64,000 nt of DNA from assembly GCF_037893185.1 (NCBI RefSeq), contig NZ_CP140772.1, positions 6,998,001 through 7,062,000 of the forward strand, in the 5' to 3' direction. A model generated the notes under the pieces. It ran no database searches and was not told the DNA's origin. It worked only from the letters and a program-made list of their open reading frames with translations. Position 1 is the first letter of the stretch. Each line of letters begins with the position of its first letter. This stretch comes from Chitinophaga sp. 180180018-3 (GTDB lineage Bacteria; Bacteroidota; Bacteroidia; Chitinophagales; Chitinophagaceae). Positions 1-8,080 of this stretch are shown piece after piece. A program made the position numbers and the translations under genes.

Positions 1-2
1 CT

Positions 3-632
3 TTACGCAGCTGGATCAAAGGCATAGAGCAGGATCCCAGGTTCCCGGGTAACTATTACAACGCTACCAAAACCTATTACTACAGTAATAATCCGCTTTG
101 GTGCATATTGTATGGCGAAACCTTCATGAACATGGAGAGCTTCACCACCCGTACTGCAGAGATAAGGAATATTGTGCTGGAGTCTTATAAAAAGCTGTTC
201 AATGATCCGTCGCTGTTCGAAAGCGCCATGCCGGATGATAAGAAAGGCAGAAAGGGTGGTAATGGATTTGTAGAGGCGTACAAGGCCTGTATGGGCAAGC
301 AGATCAGTGTAGTTACCGGCGGCATAGATCCGGATGCACTCATCATGGTACGTACCCGATTCCTGTTAGACTGGTTTAACACCAACGCGGAGAATTTCCC
401 ATACGCTCTTTTCGATTTTCAGCGCAATCTGTTACGCCAGGGATACTTTGAGGCATATAATCAGTGGCTGTTCGGCCCTGCGGCCAGTCAGAGCAATTAT
501 AAGGGATGGATAGCGCTGCATAAACAGGATTATGATGATTTCCTGAAGTATCAACGTGCTAATCCGCTGAAGCCCAGACCAGATGAGTATTACAACGATG
601 GCCGGTTTACGCTGATCAATTCGGGATATTAG
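3..632 (+). CDS. Uncharacterised protein, C-terminal part (runs in from the left edge)
   Basis: The reading frame is open from base 3, so the gene starts outside the window and about 209 C-terminal residues are visible. I do not recognise a family with confidence. A stretch near the left edge reading IEQDPRFPGNYYNATK resembles the second helix of a tetratricopeptide unit, and the rest is rich in aromatic residues and predicted helix, so a TPR-containing protein is possible. No membrane segment or signal peptide is visible in this part. It ends 97 bases before the likely start of the PaaN-like gene, on the same strand. No terminator is obvious between them, so co-transcription cannot be excluded. 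Confidence 0.6.
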   Translation, partial: LRSWIKGIEQDPRFPGNYYNATKTYYYSNNPLWCILYGETFMNMESFTTRTAEIRNIVLESYKKLFNDPSLFESAMPDDKKGRKGGNGFVEAYKACMGKQISVVTGGIDPDALIMVRTRFLLDWFNTNAENFPYALFDFQRNLLRQGYFEAYNQWLFGPAASQSNYKGWIALHKQDYDDFLKYQRANPLKPRPDEYYNDGRFTLINSGY

Positions 633-728
633 TTTTTGAATAAATTTTGATTGACGGGTATTTAGTTAATTAGTTGCTGTAGCAACTGAATGACTAAATC
701 CGTAAATTGTAGATCTCAAAATCTGAAT

Positions 729-2384
729 ATGCTCGTCAACAAACACCAAAACATCATCGACAACGCCGTAAAAGCAAATCACGAAAGAACTTTCTATTCG
801 CAGTATCCGGAGCATCCCAAAGCATACGGTGAAGAGGCCCATGCAAAGGGCGTACAGAGTTATCAGCAATTACTGGGTAAGCCTTTCAGGCAGCTGCTTC
901 AAACCGGGGAAACCGGCTGGGGCGGCGAGGAAGTATCTCCCTACACCATGGAAGAGTTGGGTATTACCTATCCCATATTTCTGGTAAACGACCTGGTGAC
1001 GAAAGCCGCAGCTGCCGGCAAAAACTGGGCTAAGCTCCCGGTAGCAGAAAGAGCTGGCATACTCACCGAAACACTCGAACGTATAAAAGATTACTTTTTT
1101 GATATTGCGAACGCCACCATGCATACTACTGGCCAGAGCTTTATGATGAGCTTTCAGGCTTCTGGTCCGCATGCCAGCGATCGTGCACTGGAGGCCATAG
1201 CCACCGGTTACCAGGAATTACAACGCTATCCGCCGGAACTATCCTGGGAAAAGCCAATGGGTAAAACCAGTGTTAAGTTGTATAAAACCTTTAAACCTAT
1301 TCCTAAAGGGGTTGGCCTGGTAATCGGCTGTTCCACCTTCCCGGTATGGAATAGTTTGCCGGGTATATACGCCGATATGGTAGCTGGTAATCCGGTGATT
1401 GTAAAACCGCATCCGCGGGCGGTATTGCCTATTGCTATTGTAGTAGGGGCCATCCAGCATACCCTGAACAACAACGGCTATGATCCGCATCTCTGCCAGC
1501 TTGCAGCCGACAGCTCAGCACACCTGATTACCAGAGAACTTTGTGAGCATCCGGATGTAAAGCTGATCGATTATACCGGCGGTAATACTTTTGGTAATTA
1601 TGTAGAGTCGCTTCCGGGCAAAACAGTATTTACTGAAAAAGCGGGAGTAAACTCAGTTATCCTCGACAGTGTTGCCGACCTGGATCCTGTTTTGCAGAAT
1701 CTTGCGTTTTCTGTTAGTTTATATTCCGGGCAGATGTGTACTGCACCACAAAATTTCTTTATCCCCGAGCAGGGTATTAAGACGTCGAATGGCATTGTGC
1801 CCTTCAACGATGTGGTACAGCAATTTAAAGATGCAGTTGTAAACCTGGTCAGCAATCCCAAAATGGGCGCAGGCACGCTGGGCGCCATTCAGAACGACGC
1901 CACACTAACCCGTGCAAAAGATGCCCGGCAACTGGGAGGCAAAGTGATCCTTGCAGGAGCGGAGGTACCCAATGAAGAATTTGCCCATGCGCGCATTTGC
2001 GCACCCACTATATTGGAAGTAACCAGTGCGGATACCGCGATCTATGAGAAGGAGTTATTCGGCCCGGTAGTGCTGATCATTAAAACAAGGGATACCAGCC
2101 ATAGTATACAACTGGCCCGGCAGATGGCTCAGAAATATGGCGCTATCACCTGCGGTGCATATACCACAGATGCGGCAACAAAAGAAATAATAACGGAAGA
2201 AATGAATAGTGTGTTTACCCCGGTGTCGTTTAATCTTACAGGATTTATCTGGGTAAACCAGCATGCTGCTTTTTCCGATTTTCACGTTACCGGAGGCAAT
2301 CCTGCCGGGAACGCCAGCTTTACCAATCAGGAGTTCATTATGAAACGCTTTGTTTGGGTAGGCAACCGGGAACTGGCGGGCTAG
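729..2384 (+). CDS. paaN: PaaN-like aldehyde dehydrogenase superfamily protein
   Basis: This is an aldehyde dehydrogenase-fold oxidoreductase of the PaaN type, associated in other bacteria with phenylacetate catabolism. It should oxidise an aldehyde intermediate with NAD(P) in the cytoplasm. The catalytic cysteine lies in SGQMCTAPQ (about residue 337 from the chosen start) and the general-base glutamate in TEKAG (about residue 303). The start at 729 gives 551 residues, which fits the usual PaaN length of about 550; an in-frame ATG at 690 would add 13 residues without similarity to the family. No other paa genes (paaABCDE, paaG, paaK) are in the window, so the pathway assignment rests on family alone. 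A YceI lipoprotein gene follows 61 bases downstream. Confidence 0.8.
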   Translation: MLVNKHQNIIDNAVKANHERTFYSQYPEHPKAYGEEAHAKGVQSYQQLLGKPFRQLLQTGETGWGGEEVSPYTMEELGITYPIFLVNDLVTKAAAAGKNWAKLPVAERAGILTETLERIKDYFFDIANATMHTTGQSFMMSFQASGPHASDRALEAIATGYQELQRYPPELSWEKPMGKTSVKLYKTFKPIPKGVGLVIGCSTFPVWNSLPGIYADMVAGNPVIVKPHPRAVLPIAIVVGAIQHTLNNNGYDPHLCQLAADSSAHLITRELCEHPDVKLIDYTGGNTFGNYVESLPGKTVFTEKAGVNSVILDSVADLDPVLQNLAFSVSLYSGQMCTAPQNFFIPEQGIKTSNGIVPFNDVVQQFKDAVVNLVSNPKMGAGTLGAIQNDATLTRAKDARQLGGKVILAGAEVPNEEFAHARICAPTILEVTSADTAIYEKELFGPVVLIIKTRDTSHSIQLARQMAQKYGAITCGAYTTDAATKEIITEEMNSVFTPVSFNLTGFIWVNQHAAFSDFHVTGGNPAGNASFTNQEFIMKRFVWVGNRELAG

Positions 2385-2445
2385 ACTCAAATAACCAACG
2401 GGCACGCAGCCGGCTGCATGCCCGTTTTAAAGCATATATGGATTT

Positions 2446-3111
2446 ATGAAAAAAGGGTTGTACATCATTGCGGTGTTGTTTTCAGGCGTCACAGCCTGTG
2501 AACAGGCACCTAAAGCCGACAAGGCCAGGATAACTGAAGCACAAACTGTGCAGGCGGGCACCGGCAATGCATATCAGCCCGATACGGCAGTTAGCGTAGT
2601 AGAGTGGATAGGCACCAAACCAACAGGCAAACATCATGGCAGCCTGAAACTAGCCGGAGGCGCGCTCTATGTGAAAGATACAGTTATCACTGGCGGCCAG
2701 TTTATCATCAACATGCATTCGCTCCGGGATATAGATCTGGCTGGTGATACCATCATGCAACATAAGCTGGAGACTGAGCTGAAAGGAGAAATGTTCTTTG
2801 ATGTCAATAAATATCCTGCTGCCACTTTCGAGATCACCAAAGTAGCGCCCTTTCATCCGGCGGTGGGCGACGAACTTACGTTAAAAGACGCCACGCATAT
2901 TATCAATGGGAATCTTACCTTAAAATCCGTCACCAAAAATATTTCATTCCCTGCGAAAGTGACGATTAACAACAAGACTATCAATGCCGTAGCTAATTTC
3001 AATATAGACCGCACCCAATGGGGCATTACGTATCGGGCAGATAAGTCGTTACAGGATAAGCTCATCAACTCTCAGGTAAATATTTCATTCCATATCACAG
3101 CCATCCGTTAG
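2446..3111 (+). CDS. YceI-family lipoprotein
   Basis: The protein carries a lipoprotein signal with lipobox GVTAC (cysteine 18), so it should be lipid-anchored in the envelope. The remainder (about residues 45-220) is a YceI domain, a lipocalin-like beta-barrel that binds isoprenoid or other amphiphilic ligands. Family hallmarks include the opening DTAVSVVEWIGTKPTG, the GGQFIINM strand, the segment FFDVNKYPAATFEIT, and the closing FNIDRTQWGITY. Length (221 residues) is normal for a lipidated YceI. Its ligand cannot be read from the sequence. It lies between the PaaN-like gene and a small 2TM gene, all on the plus strand. Confidence 0.85.
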   Translation: MKKGLYIIAVLFSGVTACEQAPKADKARITEAQTVQAGTGNAYQPDTAVSVVEWIGTKPTGKHHGSLKLAGGALYVKDTVITGGQFIINMHSLRDIDLAGDTIMQHKLETELKGEMFFDVNKYPAATFEITKVAPFHPAVGDELTLKDATHIINGNLTLKSVTKNISFPAKVTINNKTINAVANFNIDRTQWGITYRADKSLQDKLINSQVNISFHITAIR

Positions 3112-3183
3112 ACCCGTTTTTTTTCTCTCTGAAGCCAATAAAAAATTTTAAATTTAAGAGACAACCACGTAAAACTGATTCAG

Positions 3184-3435
3184 ATGGAAACTAAACAGGA
3201 AAGGGACGACCGACTTTGGCGGATAGCCAAGGCCAGGGCGGGTTTTAAATCCCATCTCATCATCTACCTCGTTATCAACCTGGGATTATGGGCTGTTTGG
3301 TTTCTGACGGATAGTGATAAATCTCACAGTACCCCCTGGCCGGTATGGCCGACACTTGTATGGGGTATACTGCTGGCATTTCTCTACTTCAATTGCTATC
3401 ATGGAGATGATACATTGGGGAATATGAGAGGCTGA
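3184..3435 (+). CDS. Small 2TM-domain membrane protein
   Basis: An 83-residue protein with two hydrophobic segments (about residues 24-42 and 54-70) joined by a short polar loop with several prolines. The charged N-terminus, RLWRIAKARAGFKSHLIIY, matches the 2TM domain common in Bacteroidota, where the aromatic-rich second helix is followed by a short polar tail. The domain's function is unknown. In other proteins it is often attached to LytTR or histidine kinase modules, but here it stands alone. It is 47 bases upstream of the acyl-CoA synthetase gene and may be transcribed with it. Confidence 0.75.
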   Translation: METKQERDDRLWRIAKARAGFKSHLIIYLVINLGLWAVWFLTDSDKSHSTPWPVWPTLVWGILLAFLYFNCYHGDDTLGNMRG

Positions 3436-3482
3436 AATTGCAGCACAATCGTGACTGATACCTGTAAATAAAACCCAATAGC

Positions 3483-5300
3483 ATGACAGACCAACCGCAG
3501 CGACTATTTGATGTGATTGCTCACCAGCTGGCTAACTATCCAAAGGAAGATATGTTAGCAGGCAAGGAAAAAGGAGAATGGAGAAAATACAGTACCAAAG
3601 AGGTCGCAGATATCACGCTCAGATTGGGCGCCGGATTGCTCAAACTTGGGATCAGAGCAGGCATCCGGCATAATGAAGAAAAAGACAAAATAGCGATTAT
3701 CTCACCTAACCGGCCTGAGTGGATCCTGACGGACCTGGCCTGCCAGCAGCTGGGAGCGGTGCTTACACCGATATATCCTACGATCAGCGAACACGAACTG
3801 TCCTTTGTATTGAACGATGCAGAAGCCCGTATCCTCTTTGTAAGTGATAAAGATCTGCTGGACAAAGTGAACGCCATGCGGGACAAGTTTCCTACCATAA
3901 GGGAGATCTTTACCTTCAATCAGGTGCCCGGGGCCCGGCACTGGACAGAAGTACTGGAGTTGGCCAATGAAGCTGATTTTGCCGGGATAGAAGCCATTAA
4001 ACAGCAGATATCTCCTGATGAACTGGCCACCATCATCTATACATCAGGTACGACGGGTACTCCTAAGGGCGTGATGCTGACGCATCATAACATCATGTCG
4101 AATGTACTGACCTGCCAGCCGTACCTGCCGGTTAATAAAGATGCTAAGGCACTCAGTTTTCTGCCGTTGAATCATATTTTCGAAAAAATGGTGACCTATC
4201 TGTTTCTCGCTGCAGGGGTGCCCATTTACTATGCAGAAAACATGGATACCATTGCAGATAATCTGAAAGAAGTAAAACCCACCATATTCACCACTGTACC
4301 GCGCTTATTGGAAAAGGTATACGAAAAGATCATGGCTACAGGGCTGGAGCTGAAGGGAATTAAGCGGGCACTTTTTTTCTGGGCGGTGAACCTGGGTAAG
4401 CAATACGAAATCAACAAAAATCAGGGCACCTGGTACAACATCCAGCTAAAACTGGCTAACAAACTGATATTCAGCAAGTGGCGTGCTGCATTGGGAGGTA
4501 ATATACAAGCCATTGTCAGCGGGGCAGCAGCCTGCCAGCTGCGTCTGCTCAAAATATTTACTGCAGGTGGCATCCCGGTGATGGAAGGCTACGGCCTTAC
4601 AGAAACATCGCCGGTAATTAGTGTAAACCGGTACAATATAACGGACCGGATGTTCGGGAGTGTAGGCCCTATAATAGACGGTATTGAAGTAAAGATTGCA
4701 GAAGACGGTGAGATTCTTTGCAAGGGCCCGAATATTACCATTGGCTACTATAAGCGCCCCGATCTGACGGCAGAAGCCATCAGGGATGGCTGGTTTCATA
4801 CAGGTGATATCGGAATGATCATCGACCATAAATTCCTGAAAATCACAGACCGTAAGAAGGAGCTGTTCAAGACCTCAGGCGGTAAATTTGTGGCCCCGCA
4901 GCCGATTGAGAACAAATTCAAGGAGTCGCCTTACATAGAGCAGATCATGGTGGTGGGAGAAGATCGTAAATTCACGGCAGCCCTGATAGTACCATCATTC
5001 AGTAACCTGCGCAGCTGGGCGCAGAAAAGGGGAATATCAGCCGGGTCTAATGAAGAGCTCCTCAGTAATGTGGAAGTACAGGATCTTTTCAAACAGGCGG
5101 TCGACAAGTACAATCAGTTCTTCAATCATATAGAGCAGATAAAAAAATATGTACTACTGCCTCACGAATGGACGGTTGACGCCGGAGAACTGACGCCTAC
5201 GCTGAAAGTTAAGCGGAAAGTACTTTTGGAGAAATTTAAGAAGGAAATAGATGGTATTTACGCTCCTGCAGCAGGGAAAGTAGATATAGAAAGTCTTTAA
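3483..5300 (+). CDS. Long-chain fatty acid-CoA ligase (AMP-binding)
   Basis: An adenylate-forming enzyme of 605 residues that activates fatty acids to acyl-CoA through an acyl-AMP intermediate. The ATP-binding signature YTSGTTGTPKG is at about residues 186-196, followed by MLTHHN. The A5 motif GYGLTETSP is at about 368-376, the A7 aspartate sits in GWFHTGDIG, and the hinge region reads KITDRKKELFKTSGGK. This arrangement is typical of the FadD15-like or long-chain class with a C-terminal extension. It is cytosolic or peripherally membrane-bound. A tRNA-Arg gene follows after its stop. The exact acyl substrate cannot be inferred. Confidence 0.9.
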   Translation: MTDQPQRLFDVIAHQLANYPKEDMLAGKEKGEWRKYSTKEVADITLRLGAGLLKLGIRAGIRHNEEKDKIAIISPNRPEWILTDLACQQLGAVLTPIYPTISEHELSFVLNDAEARILFVSDKDLLDKVNAMRDKFPTIREIFTFNQVPGARHWTEVLELANEADFAGIEAIKQQISPDELATIIYTSGTTGTPKGVMLTHHNIMSNVLTCQPYLPVNKDAKALSFLPLNHIFEKMVTYLFLAAGVPIYYAENMDTIADNLKEVKPTIFTTVPRLLEKVYEKIMATGLELKGIKRALFFWAVNLGKQYEINKNQGTWYNIQLKLANKLIFSKWRAALGGNIQAIVSGAAACQLRLLKIFTAGGIPVMEGYGLTETSPVISVNRYNITDRMFGSVGPIIDGIEVKIAEDGEILCKGPNITIGYYKRPDLTAEAIRDGWFHTGDIGMIIDHKFLKITDRKKELFKTSGGKFVAPQPIENKFKESPYIEQIMVVGEDRKFTAALIVPSFSNLRSWAQKRGISAGSNEELLSNVEVQDLFKQAVDKYNQFFNHIEQIKKYVLLPHEWTVDAGELTPTLKVKRKVLLEKFKKEIDGIYAPAAGKVDIESL

Positions 5301-5326
5301 ATATTAAATTAAAACCCTTACTTTTG
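5296..5326 (+). promoter_or_regulatory. Bacteroidota-type promoter for tRNA-Arg(CCT)
   Basis: The sequence TACTTTTG at 5319-5326 exactly matches the Bacteroidota -7 consensus TAnnTTTG. A TTTA at 5296-5299 lies 19 bases upstream, where the -33 TTTG box is expected. The tRNA begins 30 bases downstream. The -33 box overlaps the stop codon region of the acyl-CoA ligase gene. Confidence 0.6.
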
Positions 5327-5355
5327 CAACCCGATCTCGGGAAGCCGGGTAGGAT

Positions 5356-5427
5356 GGCCTCATAGTTCAATGGATAGAATAGAAGTTTCCTAAACTTTAG
5401 ATACAGGTTCGATCCCTGTTGAGGCTA
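5356..5427 (+). tRNA. tRNA-Arg (anticodon CCT)
   Basis: A full cloverleaf can be drawn. The acceptor stem is GGCCTCA with TGAGGCT (first pair G-U), the D stem GTTC/GAAT, the anticodon stem closes the loop TTCCTAA with anticodon CCT, and the T arm is ACAGG-TTCGATC-CCTGT. The discriminator base is A and the 3' CCA is not encoded. The anticodon reads AGG arginine codons. Confidence 0.92.
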
Positions 5428-5441
5428 CAAGAATGTTTACT

Positions 5442-5477
5442 CGCCCAATTTCAGACTTACTGAAGTTGGGCGTTTTT
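5442..5477 (+). terminator. Intrinsic terminator of tRNA-Arg(CCT)
   Basis: A 13-bp stem (5442-5454 with 5460-5472, one G-U pair) starting CGCCCAA and closing TTGGGCG is followed by five T. It lies 14 bases after the tRNA. Confidence 0.85.
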
Positions 5478-5517
5478 CATTTACAGAGGTGGGGTTTGGA
5501 GGAAAGAGAGGGAAAGG

Positions 5518-5589
5518 GATGCAATTACATAAAGTGTGTCAGCAAAAAGTTAAACAACTTTTTACTGACACACTTTATGTAATTGCATC
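5518..5589. repeat. Very long hairpin directly behind a minus-strand stop codon
   Basis: The arms 5518-5542 and 5565-5589 are perfect 25-bp complements. After one C/A mismatch the pairing continues for 8 bp (5544-5551 with 5556-5563), leaving a 4-base loop AAAC. The right arm ends one base before the stop codon of the small minus-strand lipoprotein gene at 5590. It can act as a terminator for that gene and may also block read-through from the plus strand. Confidence 0.85.
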
Positions 5590-5775
5590 TTATTTAACTT
5601 CGTTACTTGTATCCTTTACAAATTTCTGCTGCTGCTCCAAACTGTCCCTTTCCCGTGCCTCCTTCAGCCTTTGATTCCACATCGCCTTTTGTCTTCTATA
5701 CTTTTCTTCTTTAGAGTAACAACAAGTTAATATTAACGATAAAAGACACAATGACAAGTAATATCTAATTCTCAT
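5590..5775 (-). CDS. Small putative lipoprotein
   Basis: A 61-residue reading frame with a basic start (MRIRYYL), a hydrophobic stretch and a lipobox-like LILTCC at about residues 14-19, then a short highly charged tail rich in Lys, Arg, Glu and Gln. It looks like a tiny lipoprotein, possibly a helical periplasmic tail anchored to a membrane. It starts 4 bases after the stop of the toxin-tail-like fragment on the same strand, so the two may be a unit. The function is unknown. An immunity role next to a toxin fragment is only a guess. Confidence 0.5.
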   Translation of the reverse strand: MRIRYYLSLCLLSLILTCCYSKEEKYRRQKAMWNQRLKEARERDSLEQQQKFVKDTSNEVK

Positions 5776-5779
5776 ATTT

Positions 5780-6151
5780 TTATTTATTAGTTATAACGGA
5801 AGTTCTAAATCCTGCCTGATAATACCAGCCATAAATGATAGCCCGTTTATCGGCATCAGAATCATCACTATTAAACGTCGTTGCAAGCTGTAATGCCTTA
5901 GATGCACTATTACCTAGCCGATTATTAGCATTTCCCCATAACCAGTTTCCTGCATCCATAAGATTATAGGCTGTGGTACTACTTCTCAAAATAAAAAGAG
6001 CCCCTCTATCCTGCTTAAGTATCTCATCTGGATCTAACCCATAGTCCCCTCTTTCTCTGAGGACTTCAGTGGAAAGATGATATACTGAAAAATCTACTTT
6101 CCCTGCTACAGACTCCGTCATAAGATACCACAATCCAATCCGTTGAACAAA
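5780..6151 (-). pseudogene. Possible C-terminal remnant of an Rhs/polymorphic-toxin-like protein
   Basis: The frame is open from about 6151 down to 5780, with no ATG near its upstream end; the first usable start is a TTG at 6133. The C-terminal half contains MDAGNWLWGNANNRLG, then SDDSDADKRAIIYGWYY. This pattern (DAGNxLWG, a LG-containing helix, DxDxRAIxxG) resembles tails found on Rhs-type polymorphic proteins of Bacteroidota. That reading is from memory and is uncertain. The long upstream part of such a protein is missing, so this is probably a fragment. It sits head to head with another truncated gene at 6143, which suggests an old recombination junction near 6090-6150. Confidence 0.4.
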
Positions 6152-6841
6152 TTAACGCTGCCTAATGATAAATACATAGCCTGGAAGAATCCTCAAAATA
6201 ATAGCGAGGATGTTGGTATAAGAACAAACGCATCGAATGACCTCACAATGTATGTACTTGGGCCAGATAGACTGTACATCCAATCGTCAACAGGTAACGT
6301 TGGTATTGGAACCAATGTTCCTCAAGCCAAACTTTCTGTCAACGGCGATGTTTCTGCGAAAAAGATAAAGGTTACTCAAACAGGATGGCCGGATTTTGTA
6401 TTTCACGAAGCTTACGCTTTACCTTCATTGCAAGAGGTAGAAAACTATGTAGCCGTTCATAACCATTTACCAGGAATTCCGTCGGCAAAGGAAATAGAAA
6501 CACATGGCGTTGATTTAGGCGAAATGAACAAACAATTATTACAAAAAGTAGAAGAGCTGACGCTATATCTCATCAGGGAACACAAAAAGAGTCTGGAGCT
6601 GGAAAAGGAAAACATTGAACTGGCAAAAATGATTTCAGCACTAAATTCAAGGGTAGATACTTTAGAAAAAAAAGTAGAGAGTCCGTTTTTAGAGAGGCTA
6701 ATCTATCAGGAGGTGAAAAGCTTTTCACCTCCTGATGATATGCCCAACCTCAAATCCGCCGTTACCATAATGCAAGATCTACTGCCCCATATCAACCTCC
6801 CTGGTATTAGTAACTCCACAGCTACAATCCACCATTATTAA
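6143..6841 (+). pseudogene. Tail-fibre-like protein, N-terminally truncated
   Basis: The 232-residue frame begins at a TTG and has no signal peptide. It carries the motif GNVGIGTNVPQAKLSVNGD, then AKKIKVTQTGWPDFVF, HNHLPGIPSAKEI and a C-terminal coiled coil (about residues 125-180) beginning LGEMNKQLLQKVEELTLYL. This set is the usual C-terminal half of secreted tail-fibre or S74-like proteins that are abundant in Bacteroidota. Complete members normally have a signal peptide and 100 or more additional N-terminal residues. Here similarity starts abruptly next to another fragment on the opposite strand, so I read it as a remnant. It could still be translated from the TTG. Confidence 0.6.
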
Positions 6842-7098
6842 CCCCTCACAAGATAAGAACACCTCTTTTATACCAAAACTCCACGGCTGCCGCTGCTTCA
6901 GAGTATAATTATTCATTATAAATTCTTAATATTATATAACTCAGTATGCAAACTGAATTATTATCAGCCTAGCAGTGAATATAAATTACATATAATACCC
7001 TTTCTCTTTTTATAAGATTTGTCCATTTTTTTGCCCTCCCAATCGACCATAAGCCACAACTCAAAACAAAGAGCTTTTTTAATTTAAAACCGTTTACT
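6842..7098. other. AT-rich intergenic region upstream of the terpene synthase
   Basis: This 257-base stretch has no convincing reading frame or RNA gene. It is strongly AT-rich around 6900-7080, with several T runs. Near 7010-7022 a TATAAGATTTG sequence is close to, but not the same as, the Bacteroidota -7 consensus. It probably holds the promoter and leader of the terpene synthase gene. Confidence 0.4.
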
Positions 7099-8080
7099 AT
7101 GAACACAATTGACCTTAACGCACTGCGTTACCCATTCCCTTATGCAACCAATCCTCACGCTCAAAAAATGGAAAAAAAAAATCAGTGAGTGGCTACAGGA
7201 TGATTACTCTTTTCTTCCTGAAAAAGTAAAGAAAAAATACCTGACCACCGGTGTAGGACATGCAGGAGGATGCATGTTTCCCAAAGCCAGTGAAGCGCAG
7301 CTCACGGCTGTTTGCCGCTTCTTTCTATGGGCCTTTACTATTGATGATTCATTTGAATTCTCAACGGTCAGTGAATTACAGACAATTCACCAGAAAGCCC
7401 TCTCCTGTCTTCAGGGCACTGTGCTTAATACGGAAGAACCCTTATACCGGCATCTGCCACTATTACGCAACGAATTGTTGCAATTCGGCTCTGAAGACTG
7501 GCTCAACCGGTTCACTGCAAGTCTGACAATGTACTTTGATGGGATTCAGGAAGAAATTCCGTTCAGGAAAAATCTGATCTTTCCAAGTTGGGAGCAGTTC
7601 ATTACCATACGGGAAAAGGCTGTTAACGTTCATCCATTGGTGAACCTGGCAGAATTAATAACCGGCTGTGTATTACCTCGTGATGTACTGGCGCATCCTA
7701 CTTTACAGGGGCTTGGAAAATTGACCTGCCGGATATTATCCTGGAGTAACGATTACTTTTCTGCGCATATGGAAAAAGGGAATGATGTGCTAAACCTGGT
7801 GTTGATGATGGAGCATGAGAAAAATTGTACGATGGACGAAGCTTATAAACTGGCTGTGGATTTCCATAATCAGGATTTAAGTGATTATTGCCTCCTTGTA
7901 AATGAACATCATGATTTTGGAGTGTATTCTTCCACTGTTGATGCCTACGTGGAAAACCTGTCGCTAATGATACATGGATACTTACATTGGACTTTAACGC
8001 TTACTAAGCGTTACAGCACCGGCATAACTGGTCATCCCTCCGGAGAATTGAAGGATGGTCAATTGTCTGTCAATGTATAA
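7099..8080 (+). CDS. Class I terpene synthase, reading frame interrupted at an A10 run
   Basis: The enzyme should ionise a linear isoprenyl diphosphate and cyclise it with Mg2+ in the cytoplasm. Metal-binding motifs are clear: DDSFE (the aspartate-rich DDxxE motif), NDYFSAHME (the NDxxSxxxE triad), and a C-terminal RY pair in LTKRYS. The ATG at 7099 opens with LRYPFPYATNPHAQ, the canonical N-terminus of bacterial terpene synthases, but that frame stops at 7186-7188. All later motifs are one base further along, in the frame that is open to 8080. Removing one A from the ten-A run at 7172-7181 joins both parts into one protein of about 326 residues, normal for the family. An in-frame TTG at 7109 would give a protein lacking the conserved N-terminus. 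The product (sesqui- or diterpene) cannot be read. No P450 or prenyltransferase gene is adjacent. Confidence 0.85.
7172..7181 (+). repeat. A10 homopolymer at the frame junction of the terpene synthase
   Basis: Ten consecutive A bases follow ATGG at 7168-7171. With nine A the two halves of the terpene synthase are in one frame; with ten the frame ends at TGA 7186-7188. The run could allow RNA polymerase slippage, replication slippage (phase variation), or be a sequence error. Confidence 0.85.

Noticed and set aside
690..728. Upstream ATG as the start of the PaaN-like protein
   Set aside because: It would add 13 residues without family similarity; the ATG at 729 gives the normal length of about 551.
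5518..5589. Long hairpin as an insertion-sequence end
   Set aside because: No transposase gene or target duplication is found, and the arms join through a 4-base loop.
5489..5674. 61-residue plus-strand reading frame
   Set aside because: It runs through the tRNA terminator's flank, the long hairpin and the antisense of a lipoprotein gene, and has no protein-like composition.
7109..7171. TTG at 7109 as the true start of the terpene synthase
   Set aside because: The resulting N-terminus lacks the conserved PFP..NPHA segment, which is present in the adjacent frame from the ATG at 7099.
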